From NCBI GenBank assembly GCA_021399435.1, contig JAJTUP010000030.1, forward strand, positions 496,001 to 560,000: 64,000 bases of DNA. The letters run 5' to 3'. A model generated the notes under the pieces. The model worked only from the letters and a program-made list of their open reading frames with translations, did no database searches and was not told the DNA's origin. This DNA comes from Diaporthe sp. PMI_573 (Eukaryota > Ascomycota > Sordariomycetes > Diaporthales > Diaporthaceae). Positions 31,951 through 43,047 of this stretch are shown here, in pieces. Within the stretch, counting starts at the first letter, position 1; the number at the start of each line of letters is the position of its first letter. The position numbers and the translations under genes are program-made.

Positions 31951-34268
31951 TCATTGTTTTCCCTCCGTGTTCCTTGTGCTTCCAGCAAATCTGCGATACA
32001 CCTCATCGATAGCATCTTGAAGAACAACCTTGTACAGAATGGCGAGACTCCGTTCCTCGTCCGAGACCTCCCACCCTTGCAGATTCCTCTCCCTTAGGAA
32101 GTCGGAGATGATATTGTGCCCGTTGACCTCCCAGAAGCTCCTCAGAGCCACAACTCGGAATTCCTGCTCACTAGAGTAATATGGCGAGAGGGGCCGCGGC
32201 CCCGGAGGGGAGACAACATCCCACAACTCGTACCATTGGCTTTCCCTGGACGAATGGCGCGACCCTCGTCGTGCAAGTTGCTGTATCTGACCGTCTGTAA
32301 GGCCGTCAAAAGTCGGGGAGTCCCGGCTCTCACAGCTCCGGCCGCGGATATGATCATCCCGAGCACTCAGAGTGGCGAAAGTCTCCTTGCAGATGGGGCA
32401 GAACTTGGGCCGGCGATGGGACTCCCAGATGTGCTCCTTGACCTCTTCGATTGTCGACAGGTTGTGCCGCGTAAGACATTCCTCGTGCTTTGTCCTGTCT
32501 ATGAGGTAGAAGGGGCAGGCAAAAGTGCTAGTCCGCTCCCCTGCGTGGTGCACGACCACAGTATCCGTGTCCTCGGAATCAGATGCCAGCTCGACATCCA
32601 TGTAAGGGTCTGACCAGGCCAGCCTGGGTCTCTTGCGCGCTTTTGAGGGCCAGGAGAGAAGGGCTCTCTTCTTGCCAGGTTTGGAATTGCAAGTTGATAG
32701 GAACCGGTCAACCAAGATAGCTTTTAAGTCCCCGGTCACTGCGGCGAATGGATGTCCCGGGTCCAATGTCTGGGGCGAGTCTGGATGACTCGATCCACCG
32801 CTACTGCTTGTTCTGCCTGTTGGGGATCCACCGTCGGTTGCATCGCCTGCCTCAGATCCAGCCGGAGACAGACGGGCAACCATTCTCTCGTCATCTCCTT
32901 TGATGCTGCCCACGGTACTTTCCTCAAGAAGGTCAAAGGGGCACCTGCTGCCTCGAGCATCACTGGTGAACGTATGAACGGCTTCGTGGTCCTCGGCATC
33001 TGCAGACCATGCGATGTGGCTGCTCGCTGTTCCATCTCGGATCTCTCGATCCGAGACAGAATGATGTTTGGAGTGGCCACTGGTTGGATTTCTGAGGATT
33101 CTGTTAGGACTTACTCTTTAACGTTGATGGGGCTCCAAGGCGGATCATACCGCTTCTCTAGAGGTGCAACTCGATGCATCGAAATTTTGCCCGATGTATC
33201 AGAGCTCAGGTCCTGCCTGACACATATGTCTCTTTGAAAGATATTCGAGATCTCAGCGCCGTCAAGCACCGTCTCCGTGCAATTTCGGACAAATATGCCG
33301 TCCCAGAGTGTCAAAACAATCCACATCGTGGGTCTGTCATGCGTGTAAAGCGGGAGAAGAAGGTCATTCCCTCTGCCCCCGAGGCCGGTTTGCACGTGGA
33401 TACCGTCGGCCTGTAATCTCAAACTTCCTTTCAGGTTAGGCGCTGCCTTCGATCCGTTCTTTAAATGGCTGTATTCCAGTGGAGAATGTGCAAGTAGTCC
33501 CCGGTACGACTGACTTGTTCGCGGTTGCCATGCAAGGAGTGAATAATCAGTGGTATTCTTCAAGACCTCTTGCTGAAGCCGAAGAAAAGAGCCCACACCT
33601 TCGCCATACTTGATGGCAATGTTGACGTTGAATATTCCAAGGAGCGAGTATGCAGCATCTTCGATAGAGTCTGCCGACAGCCCGGCTGCCCATAACATTT
33701 TCGTACTATTCGGGATGGTGTCCAGGGCATCCGAGTCGTCAAGGACGGCTTCATCGATCGACGTCAACCGTGATAGCTGCGGAACGAGTTCGGACTTGCG
33801 ACCTACGAGATTCCATTGCGTGTCGTAGAAATGTAGTACCTCGGAGAAAATGAGATGGGGGATCATCCAAACATGCTTGATCCAAGAACAGCGTGACAAT
33901 CCGCGCTCCGCGTCGAAGGCAGGCATTTGTGAGTCAAACACATCATGCAAATACACGATGCAGAGGCTAGCTCTTCGATAGATTTCAGCCAGGGAGTTCA
34001 ACGACCGAGAGACCGCAGCACCAGCTTTCCTGTTGATGCAGACGGAATCACTCCATAGCCAGTGCAAGCCACGGCTGTGAAATTCAGAGCATGCTCTTTG
34101 CAGGGCCTGGGATCCGGGTCTTTGGCGCGCCGTCTGGGGACTGCAGAGATCCTCATACACGACGTCCCCGTCCTCCCGCTTAGTGGAAAATGTTCCATAC
34201 GGCGGCAGTGAATCGCTCTGAAACTCGCACAGTCGCAGACTGATGGTATTCAGCAGTAGCATGGCCAT
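31951..34268 (-). CDS. Cassette 1 gene C: degenerate HET / DUF8212-like plus Cys/His zinc module
   Basis: The first exon (34268 to about 33113) ends at a GTAAGT donor that overlaps an apparent stop. The second frame, open to 31951, continues the protein. Several acceptors keep the frame, one giving a 95-nt intron, so the exact junction is open. The total is about 700 residues. The N-terminus aligns with gene C' and with HET proteins of the MRLLNT type, but the core SHTWG has become FSTKRE and the usual RGWTLQE is replaced by IKHVWMIPHLIF. DUF8212-like words follow (AAYSLLGIFNVNIAIKYGEG). Near the C-terminus come DRFLS, an acidic SDSED stretch, FACPFYLIDR, CPIC and WYELWDVVSPPGPRP. Loss of HET core residues suggests a regulator rather than a killer; this is inference. 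Confidence 0.82.
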
Positions 34269-37200
34269 GTACTATCGATGCGGTCAGCTCAAGGTCTCCA
34301 CTCCCGTTTGGGGATATCTCACAATTTCGTGACAACGTCTCTACTGGAATGGTATGATGCGGGTTTCATGGGGTGGCAAATTCAGTGGCACCCAATTTAC
34401 ATGCCCCTAGTGGTGGTGGCGAGAGTGACCGTTGAGGCAGATGCGCACAATGGGCTCTCACTCGCATATTCACTGGGTGGCGAGCGTCGCGTGGGTTGAG
34501 ATATACGTGGAGGTCGAAGCTCTTGACGCGGGCTCGGCACTTTCAGGTGAGGTCAACTTGCATCTTCCGAGCGATTTGGAGATTATTCTGGAACCGCACC
34601 GGCACCGTTGTGCTTGTCAAGTTGGCCAATCGCTGCTCTTCGCCAAAGACCCGAGGGATGCGAACCGCGAAAGTGACGGAACGTGATTGGACGCAGAGTT
34701 ACCGATTAGGCCGACTATATCAGCCCCCACCCAGGATGCACAGCCAATTTTGCCAATGTCCAATGGTGCCAAAGCTGATTGCCCTCGCGTTTGGGCCGCA
34801 CTCATGCGCCATGGAATGACAGGTGATTTCGGCATTCAGATGTCATCAGCTGCATATTTAAAAAGGACAGCGCCTCTGCACAGCTGCGCACCCGGCAAAC
34901 GGAAATACGGGGTGTTGCCTCGCGGCCAATGCACCGAAGGATCGAGGAATTATTCTGCTTGGAACGCCAGTGGAACACGGAATGCTCGCTGTAATTACTC
35001 ATCTGCCACACCACCACCTACATAGAGAAGTCATGGAGTCATCCGGCCTGCTGCAGGCAAATCTTTCAAGCAGGCCATTTAATTACTCAACAAAGGTCGC
35101 TCAAGGCCAGGCAACTGCGGATACTCTCTCGATATCATTCTTCCACGTCTTGCATGCTGCCTTAAGCCTGATCTTGTGACAACTAGACGGGGCACATGGT
35201 GCACCGTAAACTGACTGCAATATTTCTTTACACTCTTGCGTACCAGCCCACCGATCTGAGACTTAATGTCCAATGCACTGGCAATTTTTGGTGCAGTTGC
35301 GCATGTCTCAATGAAGAGCACCACGATGACGCCTGTGTGATTGCAGGTCACGCATCTTCCAGTAACATTGTAAATCCGAACTACCTCTGTCACTAAGCAC
35401 TTGTCGAGTCATGATCAAGTCTCGTGAGGCTTTGACTAGGTACTTGAAAACCTCCGAGGTCACAGACCACTGGTTTGCTTTGGCCCGCGGCACTTACCGA
35501 TCAGTTGAAATCCGCATGGCTGACGTACAGCGTTTGCGTGGACATTGTGGCGTTCCAGCTAGCGATTCCGAAAATCAACACCACGCTGTACTCAATTTCC
35601 AGGTTCGAGCTGGGGCTATGATCCGAACTCGCATATTAGACAGGGAATTCACGTATACTCGAGTGGCAGGACACAGTATTGTATATCATCTGGTTCGAAA
35701 ATAACTCTCAGTGGAGGCAAGTCAACCAAGTTCAGAGCATCTGAATCTAGACCTTTTTGTGATGGTTCATGATTCTCATGCCATACGTGCGGGACGCTTG
35801 AGCAAGTGATGTCTTCCAAGGTTGACATGTTATAAATAGATATCGAAATAAATCGGGCAACGTGCGTTGCCTGCTGGGTCTCACTCAGGCGAGTCCGGCC
35901 AGCCTCGTTGCTGCCTGTCTCTTGGCTGTTTTTAGCCTGGTATGAGAGGTGTCCCAAGTGATCCTGCCCTCTGCCTATCGAATTTTGGGCCAGGATCTCA
36001 GAGGGAGAGACTCCACAGTCGCAAGTTGTCACCGCCGCTGCTCCTTGATTTCTGAGCCCGCGTGGTACGAGCTATGTATAATTCTCAGCTGTTGTCTAAA
36101 CTGCCGCCGCCGGCCAACCGAGTATAATCGGCCCGACCTGGACGTCTTCACCCCCTTCAACGCCTTGAAAATTGGACAGGGGCACAGAGAACCTTTTATT
36201 TCGAATCGAGAAACTTAAGTGGTAGCAGAGAAAGTCCGCATCCGTCCAACACAGGCTGGAGAACACACGAACATGAGATACAACAAGGTGAGGACGAATT
36301 AGGCACGGCGCCATCAGTGGAGCAAGCAGCGGCAAGCCGTTGCAAGCTTCACAGATCTCCCAAGAGCGCGTGGTGCGCGATATGGGGGAAGTCGCAAGCC
36401 GGGGTCACTCCCGACAGCATGATGATATTAGTTCCCGAAAGCAAGGAGAGGACGCGCCTTTAGTTATACTCTCAGCTTGCCAGGAAAGATCATAGTTAGC
36501 TCAATGATGACTTGTGTTGTAGCTTCGAGTGGTCCTGAAGCAAAGCTCCAACCCTCGTCAACGGCTTTCGGTTTGAGTTTTTGCACATCGGACGTTATTT
36601 CCAGCGGTATGTAGAAATTCCCGATACTGCCATCTATCGTATTGCTTTCAAACCGCGGGTTTGCCCAAGAGTGAGCTACACCCGCTTAACATCCCAGACT
36701 CGGAAAACCATTGTTTGATCTTTTTGAGACTTAGCTTTCTTCCCCACGTTTGAGAATTCACCGATGATGTCTCCCATAGGCACTTGTCCAACTTAGTTTT
36801 ACCAAAGTATTTCAAGAGACCATTTATCAAGCTTTGATGATTATATTGAAAACCGTCTAAAACAGACATCAGTTCTTCATTTTGTCCGAAATCTCGGAGG
36901 TAACCCCAAGTTTCATCTCCTCGTCTTCAGCAGAGTAAAATTATTGAAAGTTGAAGAGTCGTTGTGATCGATTACGCCTCGCTGGCTTCATTGCCACTCA
37001 ACACATTGCTTTCAAACTAATGTGCAAAGCAGCAAAATATTTTATATTTCATATCAACGTTTTACTTACCTCGACCTTAGCTCCCGAAGTCATCAAATCA
37101 GTTGGAATTCCGTGACTCCCAGTCGGTATTTTCTTTGCTTGGCATACGATCAGTATTTGATTTGATGAGATTACTACTTGACTCGGACTTGATGTGTTTG

Positions 37201-37582
37201 TCGTCCATATTCTTCAATTGAAAAACTCATGTCTATACGCAAATGATACACCACGCTCCAAAAGAGAATACAACGAAACGGTAAGAGATACAATGACAAG
37301 GGAAGAAAACATAAAATTTCAAGAGATAAAAACCAGGGCTTCTAACACGGGACACAGTGCGGCGGTCAGATATAGTTGCCGGTAGCGCCATGCAAGCATT
37401 GACGAACATATCCCTCTCCAAACCAACCCACGGTAAGCCCACAGTTAGAGAGATGGTTCCTTGTGGGAGCTTCTAGTCGTAGTTGTCGTGATTATTGGCC
37501 AGTCTGAATACGGTCAGAGTATCTCCGAAGGAACCATGTTGGCGATGTGATCAAGCTGCCTTAAAAAGCAAGCAAAGATTGT
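34269..37582. other. Spacer between cassette 1 and cassette 2
   Basis: This 3.3-kb region holds the upstream side of gene C and the downstream side of gene B'. It becomes AT-rich from about 36500 to 37400. Frames are short on both strands and match no family known to me. I see no transposon ends. Confidence 0.5.
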
Positions 37583-38905
37583 TCACCCTTCTCCAAACAC
37601 CAATCCGCTTATTTCTGCCTCCGGGTCGCCGTTGATATCCTGGAAGAAGTATTGAGGCTCCGCATAGAGTGTTCCTACTGATTCGTCGATAAGCCTGGAC
37701 GGGTGTGCCAACAATAGCGATTCGCCACCCATGCGACAGTGTTGATTTAGAGAACTGGTACCACGTCGGCGCTCCCCGACTGAAGCCGATGCCTCAATCT
37801 CGAGGCAGTCGAATATCGATTGTACCACGCAATCCAGCAGAGAAGGATCCACCGGACTTGCTTGGTCTTTTTGGGCCATGGCCAGAATCTTAGAGTTCTT
37901 TCTGGTCCACAGGCTGCGCAGCAACGGAACCATCTCCTCTATGTAACTCCCCACCAACACAGAGGTGGGCTTCTTCTTTCCTGGGAAGATAATGTCCCAC
38001 ATTCTGAACCATTGTTCCCGGGCTTCTAGTCCTCGGGACGGATTCTTGTTGAGTTTATTCTTCTCCACGTCTGTTATGCCCTCGAAGCCGGGGCCTTTCT
38101 TGTTCTCGCAGTCCTTACTCCGTGCATGCTCATCCCTTGCATCCGCAGTCTCGAAAACAACAAAGCAACGTGCGCAGTAGTAGTCAGGTTGCTTGTGGCG
38201 CCGGTATACATGCTGCTTGACGTCTTTGATGCGATGCAATGCATACTTCAGACACTCGTGGTGCTTGAGTGGATCCAGCTTCTGGAAGGGACAAGCAAAC
38301 TGCAGGCGTGTCTTTTCCTGCTTGTCGGCATCTGTCTTTGCCTTTTGCTTGGCCCGCCCAATATCATCCTCCACCTGCTCGCTTGCGAATGCCTCCGTAG
38401 ATGATCTTTTTCGAGAATTTGTCGCGGGTTTCGAAACCACTTCGATATCGTCCTGGCTCTTGATGGAACCACCCGCTGGGAACTGGGGCCCCAGGTTGAT
38501 GTTGTCTCCGTCAAGCACGTTTCCGAAAACGCTCGGTATTGTGGTTTCTTGGGAACAATCCGACTCAGAGCTCGAGGATCTCGGACTAAAGATTTCAATT
38601 CGTCACAACAGTATCCAATTCGAGGGACCAAAGTATTCTTACGTATTTATTCCGAAGGCGGTCTCCCAGTCGAAGCGGTCACTCTCACTCCTCAATGTAG
38701 ATGCCAACAGGTCCAATCCCGGGTCTAGTTCTTGTGAGCCAGTTGGAGGCGAAAGGTCCTCGCAAAGGCATTTGTAGTACATCGTCTGCTCATGGCCCAA
38801 ATTGCTTTCCCCAAACACTTGGAAATGAACGTCTCTCTGCCGCTCTTGCTCGCGTGCCTGCTCATCGGCTTCACCTGCCGTCTGCGATGTGAACGTCGAT
38901 GGCAT
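37583..38905 (-). CDS. Cassette 2 gene B': Cys/His zinc-module protein without HET domain
   Basis: Exon 1 (38905-38643) and exon 2 (38585-37583) are separated by a 57-nt intron (GTAAGA to TTTAG) and give 421 residues. The N-terminal 140 residues are acidic and Ser-rich and bear no HET domain. A basic stretch (NSRKRSS, AKQKAK) precedes FACPFQKLDPLK at 183, then C198, IKDVKQHVYRRH, CARC at 224-227 and QWFRMWDIIFPGK at 278-290. From FACPF the sequence follows gene B nearly without gaps through GSYIEEMVPLLRSLW. Gene B has a half-HET domain in place of this N-terminus, so the two differ by domain gain or loss. The promoter carries the dyad cluster at 39121. Confidence 0.85.
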
Positions 38906-39077
38906 TACTAACTCGGATGACTAATGTGCCCGTTGAAATGCCAAGTGATGCTCTTGCAGAGACCGACAAATAAGTTTGAAAAGAGACGATGCGCCTCATA
39001 GTGTTGTGATGAAGAGTTATGGATCCAAAACAGCCGTCTACAGAGGAGGCAGGGTGAGGCATGCTCACAGGTATTCA

Positions 39078-39096
39078 TGGTCAATGTGTTTGACCA
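39078..39096. promoter_or_regulatory. TGGTCAA-N5-TTGACCA dyad
   Basis: A perfect 7-bp inverted repeat with a 5-base spacer lies 173 bp upstream of gene B'. A related word, TTCAATATGTTTGACCAA, recurs at 39360-39377 with a TGGTCAA just before it at 39340. It could be a second regulator site; no equivalent was noticed in cassette 1. Confidence 0.4.
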
Positions 39097-39120
39097 ATGA
39101 GTTTTCTCTGAGCCAGGATC

Positions 39121-39241
39121 TACGCACCCGCGTACAGTTGGGCGTAATCAGCAGCCACGGCCCGGGCGAAGGCATGCACTTGCGTAGCATGGAAAGGGTG
39201 TCCCGAGTGACAAGTGGACCAATACTGTACGCAGATGCGGG
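39121..39241. promoter_or_regulatory. Dyad cluster 2a upstream of gene B'
   Basis: Sites are TACGCA-CC-CGCGTA at 39121-39134, ATGCACTTGCGTA at 39174-39186, and TACGCA-GA-TGCGGG at 39228-39241. First and last sites are 107 bp apart, against 100 bp in cluster 1a, and the cluster begins 216 bp from the gene start. Similar position and layout in front of two paralogous genes argue for function. Confidence 0.6.
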
Positions 39242-40120
39242 CTGCCTAGGTGCTACAGATTTAGCCTAGTGAGAATACAGGCGAGAGGGTGGCACACAGA
39301 GCACAGCCTGAAACCTGTTTCGCCGGGGCTGAGCTTTCCTGGTCAATGATGTACTTGAGTTCAATATGTTTGACCAACATGTCAAATCATCGATACTAGT
39401 AACTCTCGGCTTGCCGTGAAACTCAATTTCATTATTTGATATTGATCAAATTCTCCATCTCGTGATGACTCTGCCGTCCCATTCTAGCTATCCTCGAAAT
39501 CGGGCTGACGTCCAAACATTTGAAGATCTACATCAGACAAGTAAGGCGCTGTAGCTAAGTAGCACTCATGCAAGTTCATGCTGCTCAACCCACTGTTCCT
39601 GCAGCCAGCCCCCCCAGAAGCCCTGCCATCTCCCCACAACCACCTCATGAGACCAGCTCATGAGAAGTGTATTAACTTGATCTTGACCCAGTCCCCGAGC
39701 CGAAAGATCTATCAAATTGGTACAGCGTTCTCGCCGCCTCGGATCTCCCCTGTTGTTTCCTTGTCTCAGCCGAATCTTGGGGCCGGGGCGAGACCAGGCG
39801 TTGGCTGACGTTGGATGATTGTTGGCGCTGCCAGTCGTTTAGGCGCTCTGCCTGCATACTCTGCCTGTCTCTGTGTGTCCCAAAAAGGCTTGATCAGTCT
39901 CCGCCCCGAGGGTGTGTGACGTGGGGTTACGGGGCGGGTGGGCTCTGTGTCTTACCCAGCGATGGCCGGCATGGCCCCACCACTCTCACTCAACTGAAAG
40001 GTGTAACTTTTAGGCATTCTTACTGATGAAGACTTGGTCACGGAATAATGGAGAGATTTCGAGAGAACATGACCACTCGAGACATGTATGGCATCGTTTT
40101 ATGCTTAAGAGCTTGAGAGC

Positions 40121-40174
40121 TACGCACTCGCGTTCAACTTTACGCATCCGCGACGGATTCTACGCATGTGCGAG
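40121..40174. promoter_or_regulatory. Three dyad-type sites at 20-bp spacing upstream of gene A'
   Basis: TACGCA begins at 40121, 40141 and 40161, each followed after two bases by a right half (CGCGTT, CGCGAC, TGCGAG). The spacing is exactly 20 bp, about two helical turns, so proteins bound at the three sites would face the same side of the DNA. They lie 750-800 bp upstream of the gene A' start. Confidence 0.6.
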
Positions 40175-40590
40175 AAGAGGAGTTCTCCACATGGGGCTTC
40201 GAACGAGCGCGAAAGGCTGTAGCGGCTTCACGCGAGTGTGCTCTCGCTGATGGCGAGGTGGACTCGAGTCGATGGAGGACAGCCCGTGGTGCAGAAAGCC
40301 TTGTCGGAGGACTGCTGGGATTTTTCCACTTTGTCTTCTCCCACAGAGGGATGTTGGGCGGAGAGAGAGCCCATTTCTGGGGAGCATGTATGCCCAAAGA
40401 CCCATTCCTCTGTGTCTTCTGACGGCCCTAACGTCGGCAAGACCGCTGCATCAATGCTCAGCCTCCCATCAAGTCACGACGCCTAGCGAGACAGGATGAC
40501 ATCCAGATGGCATGGCAGCAACCGACAGGCTACCATTCGTTACCGGAGCCTTTGCCTTCTTGTAGTCTATCAGGATTGGAGGGATATCTT

Positions 40591-40604
40591 CACGCGCTTG
40601 CGTA
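40591..40604. promoter_or_regulatory. Single dyad-type site upstream of gene A'
   Basis: CACGCG-CT-TGCGTA keeps the right half and the CT spacer of the perfect site at 28082. It lies about 320 bp before gene A'. Confidence 0.45.
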
Positions 40605-40920
40605 CACGACAGTGGCATTTCATGGGTGCTGGTGCGCGCCCAACATGCACGGAGAGGTTTATGATTAACCGCAACTTTCCACCACCGTGATGTCTCGGCA
40701 ATCACAGCCGTACGTAGTCTTCTATTCGAGTTCGGAATCTAGATCTTTCGTTGTTTCTTATCATTCCTACCACTCCTTTCGAGCACACACGCAGAAGCTC
40801 CTGTTTGCCTAATCCAAGCTTTAGACCGCCAGACGACGTCTGCACCCGGCCTGCCACAACGCCGATAGCCTCATCCGGACTGCTCTACCCCAACGTCGCC
40901 AGCAACTCAGTTACCCAAAC

Positions 40921-42393
40921 ATGTGCAAGCCTTCGTCCCAATGTACCCATGCGTTTGGCATGGATGTTTCGGACAAGATCAGCGCCCTGCCGCACGAACT
41001 CGTCCTTATCCTTGTCGAATTTTTCTTAAACACCATACGCGAAACGGATCTCTGCCGAGATTCCAAACCCAAAGTCACGGTCTTACTGGCTCAGTTCGGG
41101 CCACCCTGCCAGGCAGGGTACGCAGATCAGGACGGCGGCGGGAATGGCCTGGAGTTCTCCTCCACCAGCGGAGGATGCGACCCTGGTACGGGCGGCTTTG
41201 GCGGTGTCGACTCGCCCGAGTGGGTTCACAGCCCCTTGGGGCCCCATGGATCGAAGCGGAAACGTGCAAGGGACCCGGCTCAACTCTCAAGATCATGCTC
41301 GACAAAGCCGACAGCACGCACCTTCGCCTGTCCTTATTATCTCCATGACAGGATTCGACACAGCGACTGTTTAAATATAAGGCTCACAAGGTTAAGCGAT
41401 GTGCGCCAACATCTGCTGGAGAGGGCACACTACCAGGTCGTGCATTGCCCAGACTGTGGCACTACGTTCCACGGGCGTCTCGGGGATGCCAGACGGCAAC
41501 GGGATGCACATATCCAGGCGAGAACATGTTTGCCTTTGCCGGCGCCGCCCAGCTATCCAGGCATTACAGAAGACCAAGAGCAAACAATACGCGAAATCGC
41601 CCGCAACACTCGAACCAATAGTTACACCGAGGCCCACCGTTGGTTCATGATATGGGACTTCCTATTCCCGGGAGAGCCACGCCCAGAGTCGCCTTTCCTG
41701 AATGACGTCCCTGACATCCAGCGCGTGTTCGACTGGAGGACTGTGATCTTCGAAAACGACCTCTGGCTTCAATTGCCGAACGAGCCATGGACGACAGCTA
41801 TGGGTCTCGAGCAACGGCGCGCTGGAATGTCCAACTTCATCGGGGCATTCATCATGCTGGCCCGAGATCGCGTGGGGCAGGACGCGAGCCCCGTAGAAGA
41901 TCATCATGGAGCCGATGATTCCTCATACATGGGCGTTAACACGCCAGGCCCGTCCATTGAACCTACAAATCCAGAGGAAGTTCGACCAGCCAGCATCGAC
42001 TTCAACCGTCCCCCGGACGCTTCGAGACAGGCCTACCTCAGCCCGACCTCCATCATTGGATCACGACAGGCCCCAGGTGCACATACGCTTGGCCAGACGG
42101 GGCCCAGCGTAACTTACCCGCCTGCTGTCGCTGCTCCGATTCCATTTCGCCCCTTTAATGGCCCCGCAAGGGCTGTGCCACAAGACATACAGCAACCTGC
42201 ACCACCCCAAGAAGCCGCCGACACAGAGAACGACCCCGCTCTCCCGTCCCGAGCTCTTGAGGGATCGTCAATTAATATTTTGACCTTGGACCCCGACATG
42301 GCGTGGTTGACTCTCATGTTCAGCAACGAAGATGCCAGAGCACATGATAACCACGATCCTGCCGGCGAAGATGAATTTGGAAGCCACCAGTAA
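40921..42393 (+). CDS. Cassette 2 gene A': stand-alone Cys/His zinc-module protein
   Basis: The frame encodes 490 residues from the ATG at 40921; M14 (40960) is an alternative start. A short amphipathic segment near the N-terminus (ISALPHELVLILVEFFL) faintly recalls an F-box, which I do not claim. A basic stretch GSKRKRARDPA precedes the zinc module: FACPYYLHDR at 135-144, C150, LSDVRQHLLERAH at 158-170, CPDC at 176-179, H197 and C203. The second motif is RWFMIWDFLFPGEPRPESP at 240-258. The Pro/Ser-rich C-terminal half is probably disordered. It is paralogous to gene A and convergent with C', as A is with C. Confidence 0.85.
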   Translation: MCKPSSQCTHAFGMDVSDKISALPHELVLILVEFFLNTIRETDLCRDSKPKVTVLLAQFGPPCQAGYADQDGGGNGLEFSSTSGGCDPGTGGFGGVDSPEWVHSPLGPHGSKRKRARDPAQLSRSCSTKPTARTFACPYYLHDRIRHSDCLNIRLTRLSDVRQHLLERAHYQVVHCPDCGTTFHGRLGDARRQRDAHIQARTCLPLPAPPSYPGITEDQEQTIREIARNTRTNSYTEAHRWFMIWDFLFPGEPRPESPFLNDVPDIQRVFDWRTVIFENDLWLQLPNEPWTTAMGLEQRRAGMSNFIGAFIMLARDRVGQDASPVEDHHGADDSSYMGVNTPGPSIEPTNPEEVRPASIDFNRPPDASRQAYLSPTSIIGSRQAPGAHTLGQTGPSVTYPPAVAAPIPFRPFNGPARAVPQDIQQPAPPQEAADTENDPALPSRALEGSSINILTLDPDMAWLTLMFSNEDARAHDNHDPAGEDEFGSHQ

Positions 42394-43047
42394 AGACAAC
42401 AGCACTGTCTTTACCAGAGCTGCTTCATTTGTAAGCAGGTTAGTGTTATTATCGTCCACAGTGAACAGTCTAACCATCGCTAACTTCACGCTAGCCTGTG
42501 AGACTAGAACGGGCCGGGAAACACATTTGGTGCCGTCATTTCTGTTTCATTTCTGGTTTTATACTCACACGCATTTTATGTATCAACCTGTTGGACAGCT
42601 GAGCATCGGCGTCATGGAGGTACTTGTGCACTACGTTGGTTTTAGGTTATGTTTCCCCCGCATGTCACTATCTTTTCGCTCACTGCAATGGGTGCACTTG
42701 GACGGAAGTCGAAAACTTTGGCCCACCACGCCGAGTACCAAAGATATGAAGCTAGAATTGTTTGAATGTAACACACACAATGATTTAATACTCGCTATTT
42801 CCAGTATTCAGCTCCGATACCGCAGTAACCCTCACAGCCTTAACAGTATACTGCAAACACGCAGACGCATTCGCGAAAAGAAGCTCACATGAACCTGACA
42901 TTTAGAGGGTAGCACACGATGTTCTCATACTACTCAAACTACGTAATCAGACGCTCATGATATTACTCATAAGGCCTCACTACATACTCAATCATGTTCG
43001 CAAGTATATGAGGGTATTCATGAAATATCACAAATAACTATCTGACC
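42394..43047. other. Intergenic region between convergent genes A' and C'
   Basis: This is the counterpart of 31422-31950. A frame continues on the plus strand without recognisable domains. No repeat is seen. Confidence 0.5.

Larger units (their letters stand above)
38906..40920. other. Divergent B'/A' intergenic region of cassette 2
   Basis: This 2.0-kb region is the counterpart of 27917-30326. It contains the dyad sites at 39121-39241, 40121-40174 and 40591-40604, plus a different TGGTCAA/TTGACCA dyad at 39078-39096. No gene was recognised. Confidence 0.55.

Noticed and set aside
31951..34268. Two separate genes, a HET gene (33111-34268) and a zinc-module gene (31951-32913)
   Set aside because: The first frame ends at a GTAAGT donor overlapping its stop, in-frame acceptors follow, and the uninterrupted paralogue C' has both parts in one frame.
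36648..37385. Small frames in the AT-rich spacer between the cassettes
   Set aside because: They are short, lysine- and serine-rich and without splice support or family resemblance.
40960..41045. F-box at the N-terminus of gene A'
   Set aside because: Only a short LPHEL-like helix is present; the rest of the F-box pattern is missing and gene A has no clear equivalent.
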